Assembly (NCBI GenBank): GCA_964641665.1
Contig: CAZXKO010000066.1
Location: 35,150 to 99,149, forward strand
From: Gp1-AA133 sp964641665
GTDB taxonomy: Bacteria > Acidobacteriota > Terriglobia > Terriglobales > Acidobacteriaceae
Direction of reading: 5' to 3'
Length of the DNA: 64,000 bases
Under the pieces are notes generated by a model that had not been told where the DNA came from, searched no databases, and was given only the letters and a program-made list of their open reading frames with translations. Position 1 is the stretch's first letter; each line of letters opens with the position of its first letter. The position numbers were made by a program, and so were the translations under genes. Shown here in pieces: positions 1 to 8,829 of this stretch.

Positions 1-945
1 AAACGTTTCCACCAGCACGCTGACCGGTTCGGCGACGCCGATGGCATAGGCCAACTGCAGTTCGCACTTGTCCGCCAAACCAGCAGCCACGATGTTCTTC
101 GCGATGTAGCGGGCAACGTAGGCCGCAGACCGATCAACCTTGGTCGGATCTTTGCCGCTGAACGCCCCGCCGCCGTGACGGCCCATCCCGCCATAGGTGT
201 CGACGATGATCTTGCGTCCAGTAAGTCCGGTATCGCCCATCGGCCCGCCAATCACGAAGCGCCCGGTCGGATTGATGTGGTACTTGGTGTCGGCGTCGAG
301 CAGTTTCGCCGGGATCACGGCCTGAATCACGTACTTCAGGATCTCGGCCCGTAGCTGATCGTTGCCGACCGTCTCGGCGTGCTGCGTCGAGATCACCACG
401 GCGTCCACCCGGAAGGGCTTCCCGCTGGCATCGTATTCCACCGTAACTTGGGATTTTCCGTCGGGCCGAAGGTAAGGGCAGAGGCCGCTCTTTCTTACTT
501 CTGTGAGGCGCTGCGTCAGTTTGTGGGCGAGGGCGATCGGAGTAGGCATCAGTTCTGGATTCTCGTTCACCGCAAAGCCGAACATCATGCCCTGATCCCC
601 GGCTCCGCCGGTGTCCACGCCCATCGCAATATCGCCTGACTGCTTGTTTATGCTGGAAATCACCGCACAGGTGTTGCAGTCGAAGCCGTAGAGCGCGTTG
701 TCGTAGCCAATCGACTGGATCACGCCGCGCACCAGCGTCTGGAAGTCCACGTACGCCTTGGTTGTAATTTCTCCCGCGATGACGACCAGTCCGGTGGCGG
801 TCAAGGTTTCGCAGGCGACGCGGCTGGTGCGGTCCTCGGTCAGGCAGGCATCGAGAATGGCGTCGGAAATCTGGTCAGCGATCTTATCCGGGTGGCCTTC
901 GGTCACTGATTCCGACGTAAACAAATAACGATTTTTAGACGGCAA
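1..945 (-). CDS. metK: S-adenosylmethionine synthetase, partial (3' end outside window)
   Basis: MetK makes S-adenosylmethionine from methionine and ATP in the cytosol. Translating the minus strand from a TTG at 945 gives the classic N-terminus with FTSESVTEGHPDK (ATP and methionine binding), then GAGDQGMMFG and, near the window edge, GGGAFSGKDPTKVDRSAAY with the active-site lysine region. About 315 codons are present and the C-terminal 70 or so residues lie beyond position 1. The TTG start is chosen because AAGGAG lies 7 bases upstream and the next in-frame start would remove the conserved N-terminus. No SAM riboswitch was recognised in the leader. Function is certain from the motifs; the start is inferred. 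Confidence 0.95.
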   Translation of the reverse strand, partial: MPSKNRYLFTSESVTEGHPDKIADQISDAILDACLTEDRTSRVACETLTATGLVVIAGEITTKAYVDFQTLVRGVIQSIGYDNALYGFDCNTCAVISSINKQSGDIAMGVDTGGAGDQGMMFGFAVNENPELMPTPIALAHKLTQRLTEVRKSGLCPYLRPDGKSQVTVEYDASGKPFRVDAVVISTQHAETVGNDQLRAEILKYVIQAVIPAKLLDADTKYHINPTGRFVIGGPMGDTGLTGRKIIVDTYGGMGRHGGGAFSGKDPTKVDRSAAYVARYIAKNIVAAGLADKCELQLAYAIGVAEPVSVLVETF

Positions 946-1406
946 AGTTGTTTCTCCTTGCAACTATTTAGGACGTTCTATGGCGGGAAAATGAGAGCAC
1001 TACGGCTGTCTTTTCGCGCATTTTCGCGTATTTCGGAGTCTATAAAAAGCTACCAGAGAAGAATAGGGCGCGCAACGATTTTGGGTCGAGTTGGAGCGGG
1101 GAGACCTTAGCGGTGGTGCATAAGGGGCAAACGGCAGATCGCGAGGGTTAAACGGCGGTCAGCGGCACGTTGCCGGGGGCGGCGTCGGTTCGCATCAGGG
1201 CGCGTCTTCAGACGCGCCGCAACAGCATGAGAGCTGAACCGGCTTTAGCCGTGGCCCCAGGCGTCTCTCGAACCGGTACGCACGGGAAGGGCACGAGTTC
1301 ACTCGTGCCACCAAGAGTCGGGAAATATGTCGCGCTTTAGCGCCTGAGGTCAGCTCGCGAGTTTTCCGCAGACTCTTCGGCCGTGACGCCGGGTGCGCAC
1401 GCGAGG
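946..1406. other. Intergenic gap between metK and RodZ-like gene, REP-like hairpins
   Basis: This 460-base gap contains no convincing gene. From about 1185 to 1370 it holds several short perfect palindromes typical of REP elements: a GGCGCGTC/GACGCGCC hairpin near 1198-1218, a GGCACGAGT/ACTCGTGCC hairpin near 1290-1311 and a GCGCTTTAGCGC hairpin near 1332-1344. The same hairpin types recur at 20.9-21.3 kb in inverted orientation. The leader of metK occupies about 946-1075. Confidence 0.6.
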
Positions 1407-2381
1407 TCAGTGGTCAGTCACCAACGCCTTCGGCGCCTCCGGTTGCAGCCCGTCGGAACGAAACGTAAGCGTCTTCACTGCCCGGTAGTCCCCCTGCGGA
1501 GGCAGCCTCTTCCCATTGAAGAAGAAATCCAACGCGCCCACGTTGCCGGCCTTCACCACCACTTCGTCCCGCGCCTGGATTCGTTTCTCGTACGGAACCG
1601 CCATCGTTGCTTCCTCGGCGGGCCCGCCATCCACGGCAACAGAAACCCAGCACTCCTCCGACTCTGTGTTGGGCTTCAGCAATACGGTGAACGTTCCAGT
1701 GGCGCCGCTGGATGCAGGACTCAGCGACGCGGCCTTCCGCACCGTTTGCGCCGCTGAAAGCGACCCAGCGCCCGGCGGCTGCATCGGTCGAACCGGGACG
1801 GAATTCTCGCCATTGAGCGCGGGGCTCGTCTGCAGTTTCTGCGATGCCGCTTCCAGGCTGGCCGGAGTTTCCCCCGGAGATCCCGGCGCGGTCGTGTCCC
1901 CCATCGGTGCAGGCTCCGGCGTCCGGTTTCGATCCACCCGCTGCTCGCGGTGGTAGTAGCTCCAACCGGCAAACGCAAGAGCGATCAGTAACAGCAGGAT
2001 CGCAAGCAGGCCCCAGGGGATGCCGCCCTCCGAATCCTGCTGGCGAGCTTCCCGTACTACATGAATTTGCGACTCTTGGGGCGGCTCGGGCTCGCGATTG
2101 TTGGGTTGGGAATGCGCCGTCTCCTCGGCAACTGTCGGAATTTGGTTCGCGTCGATCGTGGAGATGTAGTCGGCCACGGCCTGATCTTCGTCGATGCCGA
2201 CGTGGCGAGCGTAAGCGCGCACGAAACCTTTGTTGAAGATGCCCCCGGGAAGCTGGTCGAATTTCTCTTCTTCCAGGGCGCGCAGCAGACGGGTGCCGAT
2301 CTTGGTGTTAAGCGAGATGTCATCGAGCGTGATGCCGCGCTGCTCCCGCTCTTTTTTCAGACGATCGCCGAACGATCCCAT
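1407..2381 (-). CDS. RodZ-like helix-turn-helix membrane protein
   Basis: A 324-residue protein with a cytoplasmic RodZ-type helix-turn-helix domain at residues 5-70, a Pro/Glu-rich linker, one transmembrane helix at about 121-143 and a periplasmic Pro/Ser/Ala-rich linker. The C-terminal beta domain at about 235-310 resembles DUF4115. In RodZ this plan links the MreB cytoskeleton to the cell-wall elongation machinery; here the role is inferred from architecture only. The ATG at 2381 places the HTH right at the N-terminus as in the family. Its neighbours (metK, a GGDEF protein) give no operon support. It could instead be a generic XRE-family membrane regulator. Confidence 0.8.
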   Translation of the reverse strand: MGSFGDRLKKEREQRGITLDDISLNTKIGTRLLRALEEEKFDQLPGGIFNKGFVRAYARHVGIDEDQAVADYISTIDANQIPTVAEETAHSQPNNREPEPPQESQIHVVREARQQDSEGGIPWGLLAILLLLIALAFAGWSYYHREQRVDRNRTPEPAPMGDTTAPGSPGETPASLEAASQKLQTSPALNGENSVPVRPMQPPGAGSLSAAQTVRKAASLSPASSGATGTFTVLLKPNTESEECWVSVAVDGGPAEEATMAVPYEKRIQARDEVVVKAGNVGALDFFFNGKRLPPQGDYRAVKTLTFRSDGLQPEAPKALVTDH

Positions 2382-2645
2382 GCGACGCCTTCTCCGTCTC
2401 CGCCAGCCTACCGCAGCATACTAAACAAATGTCAGCCGCGCGAGAGGGACTTGGCGGGAAACCAAACCCAGCCCGCGCCAGCCGCCGAACTGGGGTCGTG
2501 GGGTTGTCTGGGCGCCCAAGATCGCCCCAAGGCCATCAAGACACGTGGCTTTGCGGGTACTTGTTACTTAAGGTCGTTGCCCCCTCTTCTGAGCGCCGCA
2601 TATAATTTGACCACTTCCTCTCGCGCAAATGAGGGAATCCGTTCC

Positions 2646-3698
2646 ATGCCTGAGGCCACCGGAGCCGACCGTAAGCGGCAGAGTCAAGAACTCAATATCT
2701 TCCACGATGTGGCCAAGGCCCTGACGTCGTCGCTGGACCTCGATTCCATCCTGCAAACCATCATGGAGAAAATGGCGGAGTACTTCCGCCCCGATACCTG
2801 GTCGCTCCTGATGGTTGACGAGGAACACAACGAACTCTATTTCGCGATTGCCGTCGGCGATGCAGCCGAAGCCCTCAAAGACGTCCGCCTGAAGGTGGGC
2901 GAGGGCATTGCTGGCTGGGTAGCCAAGAACGGCGAGCAGTTGATCGTTCCCGACGTCTACACCGATCCGCGCTTCGCCAAGCGCATCGACGAAGTCACCC
3001 AATGGGAGACGCGCTCCATCATCTGCGTGCCCTTGAATTCCAAGCATCGCGTCCTGGGTGTAATTCAACTAGTCAACGTCGACATGAAAGGCTTCGGCGA
3101 CCAGGAGATCTTCTTCCTGCAGGCGCTGTGCGATTACGCCGCGATCGCCATCGAGAACTCCCGCGCCGTCGAGAAAATTCAGGAACTCACCATCACCGAC
3201 GACTGCACGGGACTCTACAACGCCCGTCATCTCTATAAGACGCTCGAAACCGAGGTCTACCGCTCGTCCCGTTTCGGCTACGAATTCAGCGTGCTGTTCA
3301 TCGATCTCGACCACTTCAAACAGGTCAACGACACCCACGGACACCTCATCGGCAGCAAATTGCTGGCCGAGATCGGATACCTCATCAAAGCCCAGTTGCG
3401 CTTGATCGACTACGCCTTCCGCTACGGCGGCGACGAGTTCGTCGTCCTGCTCCCGCAAACTGGAAAAGACCAGGCCCTGCACGTCGCCAAGCGCCTGCGC
3501 GACGCCCTCCGGGTCAGCATGTTCTGTAAGGAGGAAGGGCTCAATCTGAACGTGCGCGCCTCCATCGGCCTCGCCACCTATCCGCACGACGCGAAATCCC
3601 CGCACGACGTGATCCGCCAGGCCGACGAAATGATGTACCTGGTCAAGAACACGACCCGCGACAACATCGGCATCGCCCAACGCGGAGTGATGAAGTAG
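2646..3698 (+). CDS. GAF-GGDEF diguanylate cyclase
   Basis: A soluble 350-residue protein with an N-terminal GAF sensor domain (about 20-175) and a C-terminal GGDEF domain (about 185-345). The active-site signature is intact (YGGDEF, G261-F265) and an inhibitory-site motif RxxD (RLID, 252-255) lies five residues before it. It should therefore make cyclic di-GMP from two GTP and be product-inhibited. No transmembrane segment or EAL domain is present. The open frame extends upstream to 2061, but that part overlaps the RodZ-like gene on the other strand; the ATG at 2646 directly precedes the first GAF helix. The GAF ligand is unknown. Confidence 0.9.
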   Translation: MPEATGADRKRQSQELNIFHDVAKALTSSLDLDSILQTIMEKMAEYFRPDTWSLLMVDEEHNELYFAIAVGDAAEALKDVRLKVGEGIAGWVAKNGEQLIVPDVYTDPRFAKRIDEVTQWETRSIICVPLNSKHRVLGVIQLVNVDMKGFGDQEIFFLQALCDYAAIAIENSRAVEKIQELTITDDCTGLYNARHLYKTLETEVYRSSRFGYEFSVLFIDLDHFKQVNDTHGHLIGSKLLAEIGYLIKAQLRLIDYAFRYGGDEFVVLLPQTGKDQALHVAKRLRDALRVSMFCKEEGLNLNVRASIGLATYPHDAKSPHDVIRQADEMMYLVKNTTRDNIGIAQRGVMK

Positions 3699-3763
3699 CT
3701 GGCGCTAGGTCTTGGGTGTTAGGTGTTCGGTACAAGGGCTAGGTCGATCACAATTTTTCAAAT

Positions 3764-3812
3764 CTGTCATCCTGAGCGCAGTGAGGCGAAGGCCGAACGG
3801 AGTCGAAGGATG
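3764..3812 (+). repeat. Dispersed GTCATCC...GAGCG repeat, copy 1
   Basis: Begins TGTCATCCTGAGCGCAGTG and continues with a GCCGAACGGAGTCGAAGGA-type second half. It is one of about nine copies in this window, always intergenic. A spurious translation reads HPERSEA...AERSR, a peptide that recurs at the other copies. Confidence 0.75.
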
Positions 3813-3885
3813 CCTGTCAGCAGCACCACCGGCCTGGACAACTTCTTAACCACGGACATCGGCGACCGCTGCCCCAGCAGCCGGA

Positions 3886-4917
3886 TCACTGCTTCTTGCG
3901 ACGCTGCAACTCCACCGCCTTGTCCGCTTCCTGCCGCGCCGCCGCCGGATCCGGCTTGAACGCCACGCTGTTAGCGGGAGCGTTGGGATTCACCCCGAAA
4001 TCCCACACGTAAAGATTCATTCCCCCTTTCCCCAACATCTCCACCACCGCGTACTCTCCGACCGGCAGCTCTTCGGTCGGCGTCAGTTTTACCCATCCGC
4101 CTGTCATCGGCTGAGAAGTGGTGGGCACGAACTTCGCGTCCTGGCTGATCTTCCCGTACACGGCAACCTTAATATCTCCAACCACCCGCTTCTCGCCCTT
4201 GGTCTCCAGGCGAGCAATCCGGAAGCGCTCGGTCAGGGGCAGAGGCTCATTCTCTTTTTCTTTCTCACCGGCGGCCGGAGCCGGCGTTTCGCCCTCCTCA
4301 TTCCGATCCAGATTGACGTAGAGCGCAGGGACCGCCACGTGCGACTGCACCGGGGCATGCTTTCCCGGCACCTCGACCGTCTGGTGGGCGCTCGCGATCG
4401 GATTCACCGCCGCGCGCAGAATGTTACCCTTCATGTTCTTGTTGATCGACCCGCCCAGTTGGTCGATCGGAACCAGTTCCGGTTTGTTTTCGTAGGTGTC
4501 GAGCAGAAACACGCCGCCTTCCTCCGGAAGCTGCAACCCCGGCAGCACGTGCGGTGACCGCGCCTCCTCCGCCTGACGATCCGCTTCCAGCTGCTTGTCG
4601 AGTTCTACGGCCTCGGGCGTCGAGGCGCCGGCTGCCCGGTCTTTCTCGTATTTCTCGGTGGCAGGCCAGTCCACCATGGACTTGGGCAGCTCCTCCCACT
4701 CTCCGCGTTCGGCGCTCAGGTAGCGCACACGCTCGCCCTTCAACTCGTACTTCGTGACCGACTGGTAGGAACCGTCCTTCAGGATGAGACGCTTGGCGAG
4801 GTCCTGGCCGCGGGCGACGGGGGATGAAAGTAGGAACAAAACAGCGCAAGTCACAAGCCAGACGGCGCGAGAGGTAGAGAGACGGAGCATACGCCCAACC
4901 CGTTTACTCGGATGCAA
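3886..4917 (-). CDS. Exported protein of unknown function
   Basis: A 343-residue protein with a signal peptide (hydrophobic core VWLVTCAVLFLLSS, cleavage probably after ARGQ). The opening of the mature part (LILKDGSYQSVTKYELKG, then a ...RYLS... strand) resembles short SH3-like repeats seen in exported acidobacterial proteins. A charged Glu/Ala-rich segment lies around residues 85-125 and a Lys/Arg-rich tail closes the protein. No catalytic motif was recognised. An internal ATG nine codons in (MLRLSTS) is an equally good start for the signal peptide. It is probably periplasmic; function unknown. Confidence 0.75.
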   Translation of the reverse strand: MHPSKRVGRMLRLSTSRAVWLVTCAVLFLLSSPVARGQDLAKRLILKDGSYQSVTKYELKGERVRYLSAERGEWEELPKSMVDWPATEKYEKDRAAGASTPEAVELDKQLEADRQAEEARSPHVLPGLQLPEEGGVFLLDTYENKPELVPIDQLGGSINKNMKGNILRAAVNPIASAHQTVEVPGKHAPVQSHVAVPALYVNLDRNEEGETPAPAAGEKEKENEPLPLTERFRIARLETKGEKRVVGDIKVAVYGKISQDAKFVPTTSQPMTGGWVKLTPTEELPVGEYAVVEMLGKGGMNLYVWDFGVNPNAPANSVAFKPDPAAARQEADKAVELQRRKKQ

Positions 4918-4936
4918 GCCTGTTGTGGCCAGATGC

Positions 4937-5623
4937 TTACCCTGTCAGCTTCCAGAATTCTCCCACAAGTCCGACTTCCCGAAACACAGATTCCGCTTCC
5001 GCCGCGGTTTTCGGACGCCACTTGGTACTGAGACGGTCGCCGTACCACAACTGCGCCAGCTTCCATCCCTGGGCCAGCGAAAGCGTCCCGCCGCGCTGGC
5101 GCCCCCACTGCTCGCACCAGCGATCCACATGCTGCTCCGACCGGAACAGGAGCATGGTGCGTCAGGTAAACGCAACGTCCTTGTACCATTCGCGAGCAGG
5201 CACGGCGATGTGAATGATCCCATCCGTCGTTAAGAGTTTTCCGGCCTTCACCGTCACCGGCATCGCCAGGTTGCAGCACCCGCACGCGGCGCCGATCCGC
5301 GCATCTTTAGCGAGCATAGCCGGAATGCCAAGGGCATCCCAGATGCAGTTGGCAAACCAGGTACGCCTGCCAACCGTCACCGGAAAAGCGGTAGGAATCG
5401 CCGAAAAGGGAGCGGCACGCCAGAGTTCCCCGTCTTCCTGGAGCATGAACGCATGGCTCTCGCTCAAGCGCGCCAGGCTGGCACGAACTTTCGGAATCGT
5501 CGTGGCCACACCCTTTGCGATCTCCGAGACGAAAGGGCATCTTCCCCGCCGCAAGAGGTAGCGATAGACGAAAAGCCGTAGTCGGCCGTCGAACTGCTCG
5601 AGGAGTTTGCTAGCTGAGGACAT
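4937..5623 (-). CDS. MerB-like alkylmercury lyase family protein with in-frame TGA (candidate selenoprotein)
   Basis: Read through the TGA at 5162-5164, this frame gives a 228-residue protein, close to MerB length (about 212). Residues 1-60 form a winged-helix-like region. C93 and D96 (ANCIWDALGIP) match the catalytic C96/D99 of MerB, and C114/C116/C117 match the C117 region. The TGA is residue 154, after KDVAFT, where MerB has catalytic C159. Downstream the same frame continues as RTMLLFRSEQHVDRW and through 72 further residues to TAA. This tail is alignable to MerB (HVHFFAS...EDW region), so the TGA is internal rather than a true end. Two readings fit: selenocysteine replacing the catalytic cysteine, or a one-base nonsense change from TGC/TGT. 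MerB cleaves carbon-mercury bonds; the substrate here is unknown. No mer genes or Sec machinery lie in the window. Confidence 0.7.
5113..5164 (-). promoter_or_regulatory. Candidate bacterial SECIS element after in-frame TGA
   Basis: On the minus strand, the 13 bases right after the TGA can all pair. CGCACCA (5155-5161) pairs perfectly with TGGTGCG (5113-5119), and TGCTCC (5149-5154) pairs with GGAGCA (5133-5138). The apical loop is TGTTCCGGTC (5139-5148), with G at loop position 2. A 13-base bulge (5120-5132) interrupts only the 3' side. Bacterial SECIS elements lie just 3' of the UGA inside the coding region and carry a G early in the apical loop. The UGA-to-loop distance (13) is slightly shorter than usually quoted. 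This is inference from pairing by eye. Confidence 0.45.
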
Positions 5624-5639
5624 AAGCTCTGGCTCTGGC

Positions 5640-5745
5640 TCTGAACTGGAGGCTCTAAACTTTGAGGTTCTGCCTCTGGGCCTTGGGCTTTAGGCCTTAG
5701 GCCTTGGGCTTTAGGCCTTAGGCCTTAGGCCTTTAGGCACCAGTC
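5640..5745. repeat. Low-complexity tandem repeat (CTTAGGC/CTTTAGGC units)
   Basis: Starts with GGCTCTGGCTCTGG-like triplets, then tandem copies of GGCCTTGGGCTTTA and GGCCTTA (5680-5738). It lies just upstream of the MerB-like start. Similar word-like repeats occur at 3700-3740, 38660-38720 and 40440-40560. Confidence 0.7.
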
Positions 5746-5776
5746 ACAAGGCATCCAACGCAATACTCCCTTTGGT

Positions 5777-5830
5777 CTGTCATCCCGAGCGCAGTGAGGC
5801 GCCAGCCGAACGAAGACGAGGGACCCTGTG
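5777..5830 (+). repeat. Dispersed GTCATCC...GAGCG repeat, copy 2
   Basis: TGTCATCCCGAGCGCAGTG followed by GCCAGCCGAACGAAGACGA and GGGACC. It sits between ppc and the MerB-like gene. Confidence 0.75.
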
Positions 5831-5907
5831 TTCCTCTGCGATACCGGCGGCCCCGTTTGATTTCTCTACCATCGACGATGGGCAGAGCGTGAGCAAGAAC
5901 CCCTCGA

Positions 5908-8667
5908 TCACCCCGTATTGTGCAACCCCGCCGCGATCCCATTCATCGTAGCCCCGATCGCATAGTCCAGAGAGCTGTCCGACACCCCGCTCCGCTTCCG
6001 CCGCAGCAGGTCCACCTGGATCAGGCTCATTGGATCGACATACGGATTCCGCAGCCGAATCGATCGAAACAAGACGGAATTGTTCTCCAGCAGCTCCCGC
6101 TGTCCGGTCACGCCGAGAATCTGCCGCCGCGTGCGCTCGAATTCATCGAGCAACATCCCAAACACGCGCTCCCGGATCCCGGCATCGGCCACCAGACCCG
6201 CATAGAGCCGCGCGATGCTCATATCGGCCTTAGCCATGGCGATCTCGACGCTGCGCACCAGGCTCGAGAACAACGGGAAGCCACGCATCATTTCCCGCAA
6301 CAACTGAACCTGCTCCGCACCGCTCGCGGCAAATCGCTGCAAAGCGTATCCCACGCCGAACCACGCCGGAACCGCGTGCCGGCTCTGCATCCAGCCGAAC
6401 ACCCACGGGATCGCTCGCAGGTCTTCCAGACTGCGATTCTGCGAACGCCGCGCCGGCCGGGAACCGATCCGCGCATGCTCGAGTTCGTTCACCGGCGTCG
6501 CTTGCTCGAAATACTCGAGAACATCGGCATTCTCAGCGATGTGTTCCCGGTAGAACGCAAATGCCTCCCGCGACATCGTCTCCATCGCCTCGTCCCAGCC
6601 CCTGGCGACTTCAGCCGGAGGCCGGTTCGGACTCACCAACGCCTCGAGGCAAGCCGCAATCATGATTTCGAGGTTCCACTCCGCGAGCACCGGGTCGGAA
6701 TATTTCCAGGTCAGCACTTCTCCCTGCTCGGTGATGCGGATCTCCCCCGAGAAATCTCCGGGAGGCTGCGCGAGAATTGCCGCGTGCGTGGGGCCTCCGC
6801 CGCGGCCGACGGTCCCGCCTCGCCCGTGAAACAGCCGCAGATGGACGTGGTTCTCACGTGCCGCCTGATGCAACTCGCGCTGAGCCTTGTGCAGTTCCCA
6901 GGTGCTGGTGAGCATGCCACCATCTTTATTCGAATCGGAATAGCCGAGCATCACTTCCTGCCTGCGCTCCCAGGAATCAAGCAGCGGCCTATATTCCTCC
7001 GAGTTCCACAGCCGCCCCATCACAGCTCCCGCACCGCGCAGCGCCTCGATCGACTCGAACAGCGGCACCGGCATCAGCCCTGGGTCACCCTCGCTACCCG
7101 CGGCCGCCACGCCGCACACCGACGCCAGCCGCACCACGGTCAGCACATCCTCCTCCGACTGCGTGTTGCTGATGATGAAGTGGCGAATCGCTTCCGGGGC
7201 ATCGTGTCGCTTAACCTTGGCGATGGCCCGGAACGTCTCCAGCAGTTCCCCCGCCGGCTCCGGCAGGTTCTTCGATCCCTCGGCCACCACCCCCGACGCC
7301 AGTGCTGCCAGCCCTTGCCCCAACACTCGCGAGTGCTGCCGGATGTCGAGCGTGTGCAGGTGAAAACCAAACGTCCGCACCTGCCGCAAAAGCGGATCGA
7401 TCAGCAACTCGGCCAGGCGCAGGCCCCGGTTCGCGCACAGACTCTCGCGCATCAGCGTCAGATCGCCTTCGAACTCCCGCGATGATTCGTAAGCGTGAAC
7501 GTGCGACGACGAATCCCGGCTGTAGCGCAGCCGCGCCGCCACAAATTCCAGAAAATGCCGGTAGAGTTCGGCCTCGGTAATCCGCATCCAGCGGGAATGC
7601 TCCTCGCCCAGGCTGTTCTCGTACACGCACACGCGGGCCACCAGCGCCTCCGACGTCCCAATGCGGCGCAACGACATGCTCAGCTGTCCCACCAGCCGCG
7701 TGATTTCCGCGACGTAATGATCGATGATCACGTGCCGCGTCGTGCGCAGCGCGTCGCGCGTCGAGTCCGCCGTCACGTACGGATTGCCGTCACGGTCGCC
7801 GCCAATCCACGACCCAAACTGCAGCAGTTCGGGAAGTCGCGCCTGCCGCGCGTCCAGGCCATACACCGCCTGCAGCGACTCCCCCAGTTCGTCATAGAGC
7901 CGCGGCAGCGACTCGAACAGCACCATTGGGAAGTAGTCGAGCCCCATGTGAACTTCGTCGCGCACCGTCGGCTTCTTCAGGCGCACCTCGTCGGTCTGCC
8001 ACAGCGCAGTGATCTCGGCCATGATTTGGGATTCGTGTTCGAGGTCATCGGCGCGCGATAACGGCACCTGGTCGAGCCGCTCCAGATAGCGCGCAATCCG
8101 CCGCCGCTTCAGCCGGATCGTGTGCCGCGTAATCTCGGTAGGATGCGCCGTGAAAACCGGCGTAACCCGCACGCGGCGAAGAGCGTCCAGAATCTTATCG
8201 GCTGCGAGCCCGGCGGAACGCAGCCGCACCAGCGTCCCGCGAAACGATCCTTCAATCGGCGCCTTGCCTTCCAACAGCCGCGCCGCCCGTCGCCGGCGCT
8301 TTCGATGATTGGTTTCCGCCAGATTCGTCAGCTCGAAGTAAATCGCGAACGCCTTGGTAATCCGGTATGCGTCATTGACAGAAAGACTCCGGATCACTTC
8401 GTGCGCCTGCGCCATCAGCGGGTCGCCCGATGGCGAGTCGCGGGCGGCTGCCGGCTCGCGATGCTGAATCAGCAACCGCCGCAGCCGCTCCACCACCTCG
8501 AAGAACGCCTCCCCCTCCTGCTCCACCAGGACGCGGCCAAGCAGCATGCCCAGCGAACGAACGTCCCGCCGCAGCGGAAGTTCCTTGGCCGGGTTCGAAG
8601 TGTCAGCCGTAAGCTCGGCCAGGCGGGCGGACTGGTCGTCGTCACTCCACAGTGGGGTGTCGAGCAT
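5908..8667 (-). CDS. ppc: Phosphoenolpyruvate carboxylase
   Basis: A 919-residue cytosolic enzyme that carboxylates PEP with bicarbonate to oxaloacetate, replenishing the TCA cycle. Both PEPC signatures are intact: FTAHPTE with the catalytic histidine in the N-terminal half, and LGYSDSNKDGG followed by the glycine loop HGRGGTVGRGGGP. GGDRDGNPYVT is also present. The C-terminus ends AAGLHNTG, the usual NTG end that reaches the active site. Length matches the bacterial family. It appears monocistronic, with a dispersed repeat directly downstream. Function is certain. Confidence 0.97.
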   Translation of the reverse strand: MLDTPLWSDDDQSARLAELTADTSNPAKELPLRRDVRSLGMLLGRVLVEQEGEAFFEVVERLRRLLIQHREPAAARDSPSGDPLMAQAHEVIRSLSVNDAYRITKAFAIYFELTNLAETNHRKRRRRAARLLEGKAPIEGSFRGTLVRLRSAGLAADKILDALRRVRVTPVFTAHPTEITRHTIRLKRRRIARYLERLDQVPLSRADDLEHESQIMAEITALWQTDEVRLKKPTVRDEVHMGLDYFPMVLFESLPRLYDELGESLQAVYGLDARQARLPELLQFGSWIGGDRDGNPYVTADSTRDALRTTRHVIIDHYVAEITRLVGQLSMSLRRIGTSEALVARVCVYENSLGEEHSRWMRITEAELYRHFLEFVAARLRYSRDSSSHVHAYESSREFEGDLTLMRESLCANRGLRLAELLIDPLLRQVRTFGFHLHTLDIRQHSRVLGQGLAALASGVVAEGSKNLPEPAGELLETFRAIAKVKRHDAPEAIRHFIISNTQSEEDVLTVVRLASVCGVAAAGSEGDPGLMPVPLFESIEALRGAGAVMGRLWNSEEYRPLLDSWERRQEVMLGYSDSNKDGGMLTSTWELHKAQRELHQAARENHVHLRLFHGRGGTVGRGGGPTHAAILAQPPGDFSGEIRITEQGEVLTWKYSDPVLAEWNLEIMIAACLEALVSPNRPPAEVARGWDEAMETMSREAFAFYREHIAENADVLEYFEQATPVNELEHARIGSRPARRSQNRSLEDLRAIPWVFGWMQSRHAVPAWFGVGYALQRFAASGAEQVQLLREMMRGFPLFSSLVRSVEIAMAKADMSIARLYAGLVADAGIRERVFGMLLDEFERTRRQILGVTGQRELLENNSVLFRSIRLRNPYVDPMSLIQVDLLRRKRSGVSDSSLDYAIGATMNGIAAGLHNTG

Positions 8668-8747
8668 GGGCTATTCTAGCGAATCAGGGAAAAACCGCGT
8701 CTGAGGGGCCGTTCTCGTATCGCAGGCTGCGAAAAAACTGGTGATTT

Positions 8748-8815
8748 GTATCAGGGCATCGCTTCAGCGATGCCGTAAATCGCACGTCTCAATAGCCCCT
8801 TTAGGGGCTGGCGGA
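8748..8815. repeat. REP-like hairpin element
   Basis: Contains GGCATCGCTTCAGCGATGCC (near-perfect palindrome) preceded by GTATCAG, then AGCCCCTTTAGGGGCT. It lies immediately upstream of the decayed aspartic protease. Confidence 0.6.
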
Positions 8816-8829
8816 ATGGAACTCTTCCC

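Noticed and set aside
946..1075. SAM riboswitch before metK
   Set aside because: The leader shows no conserved SAM-I/II/IV core or terminator switch that I can recognise.
2061..2645. In-frame extension of the GGDEF gene by 195 codons upstream
   Set aside because: It overlaps the RodZ-like gene on the other strand, and the GAF domain begins right after the ATG at 2646.
5920..7485. 521-codon plus-strand open frame opposite ppc
   Set aside because: Shadow of ppc in high-GC DNA; Arg/His/Pro-rich with no domain.
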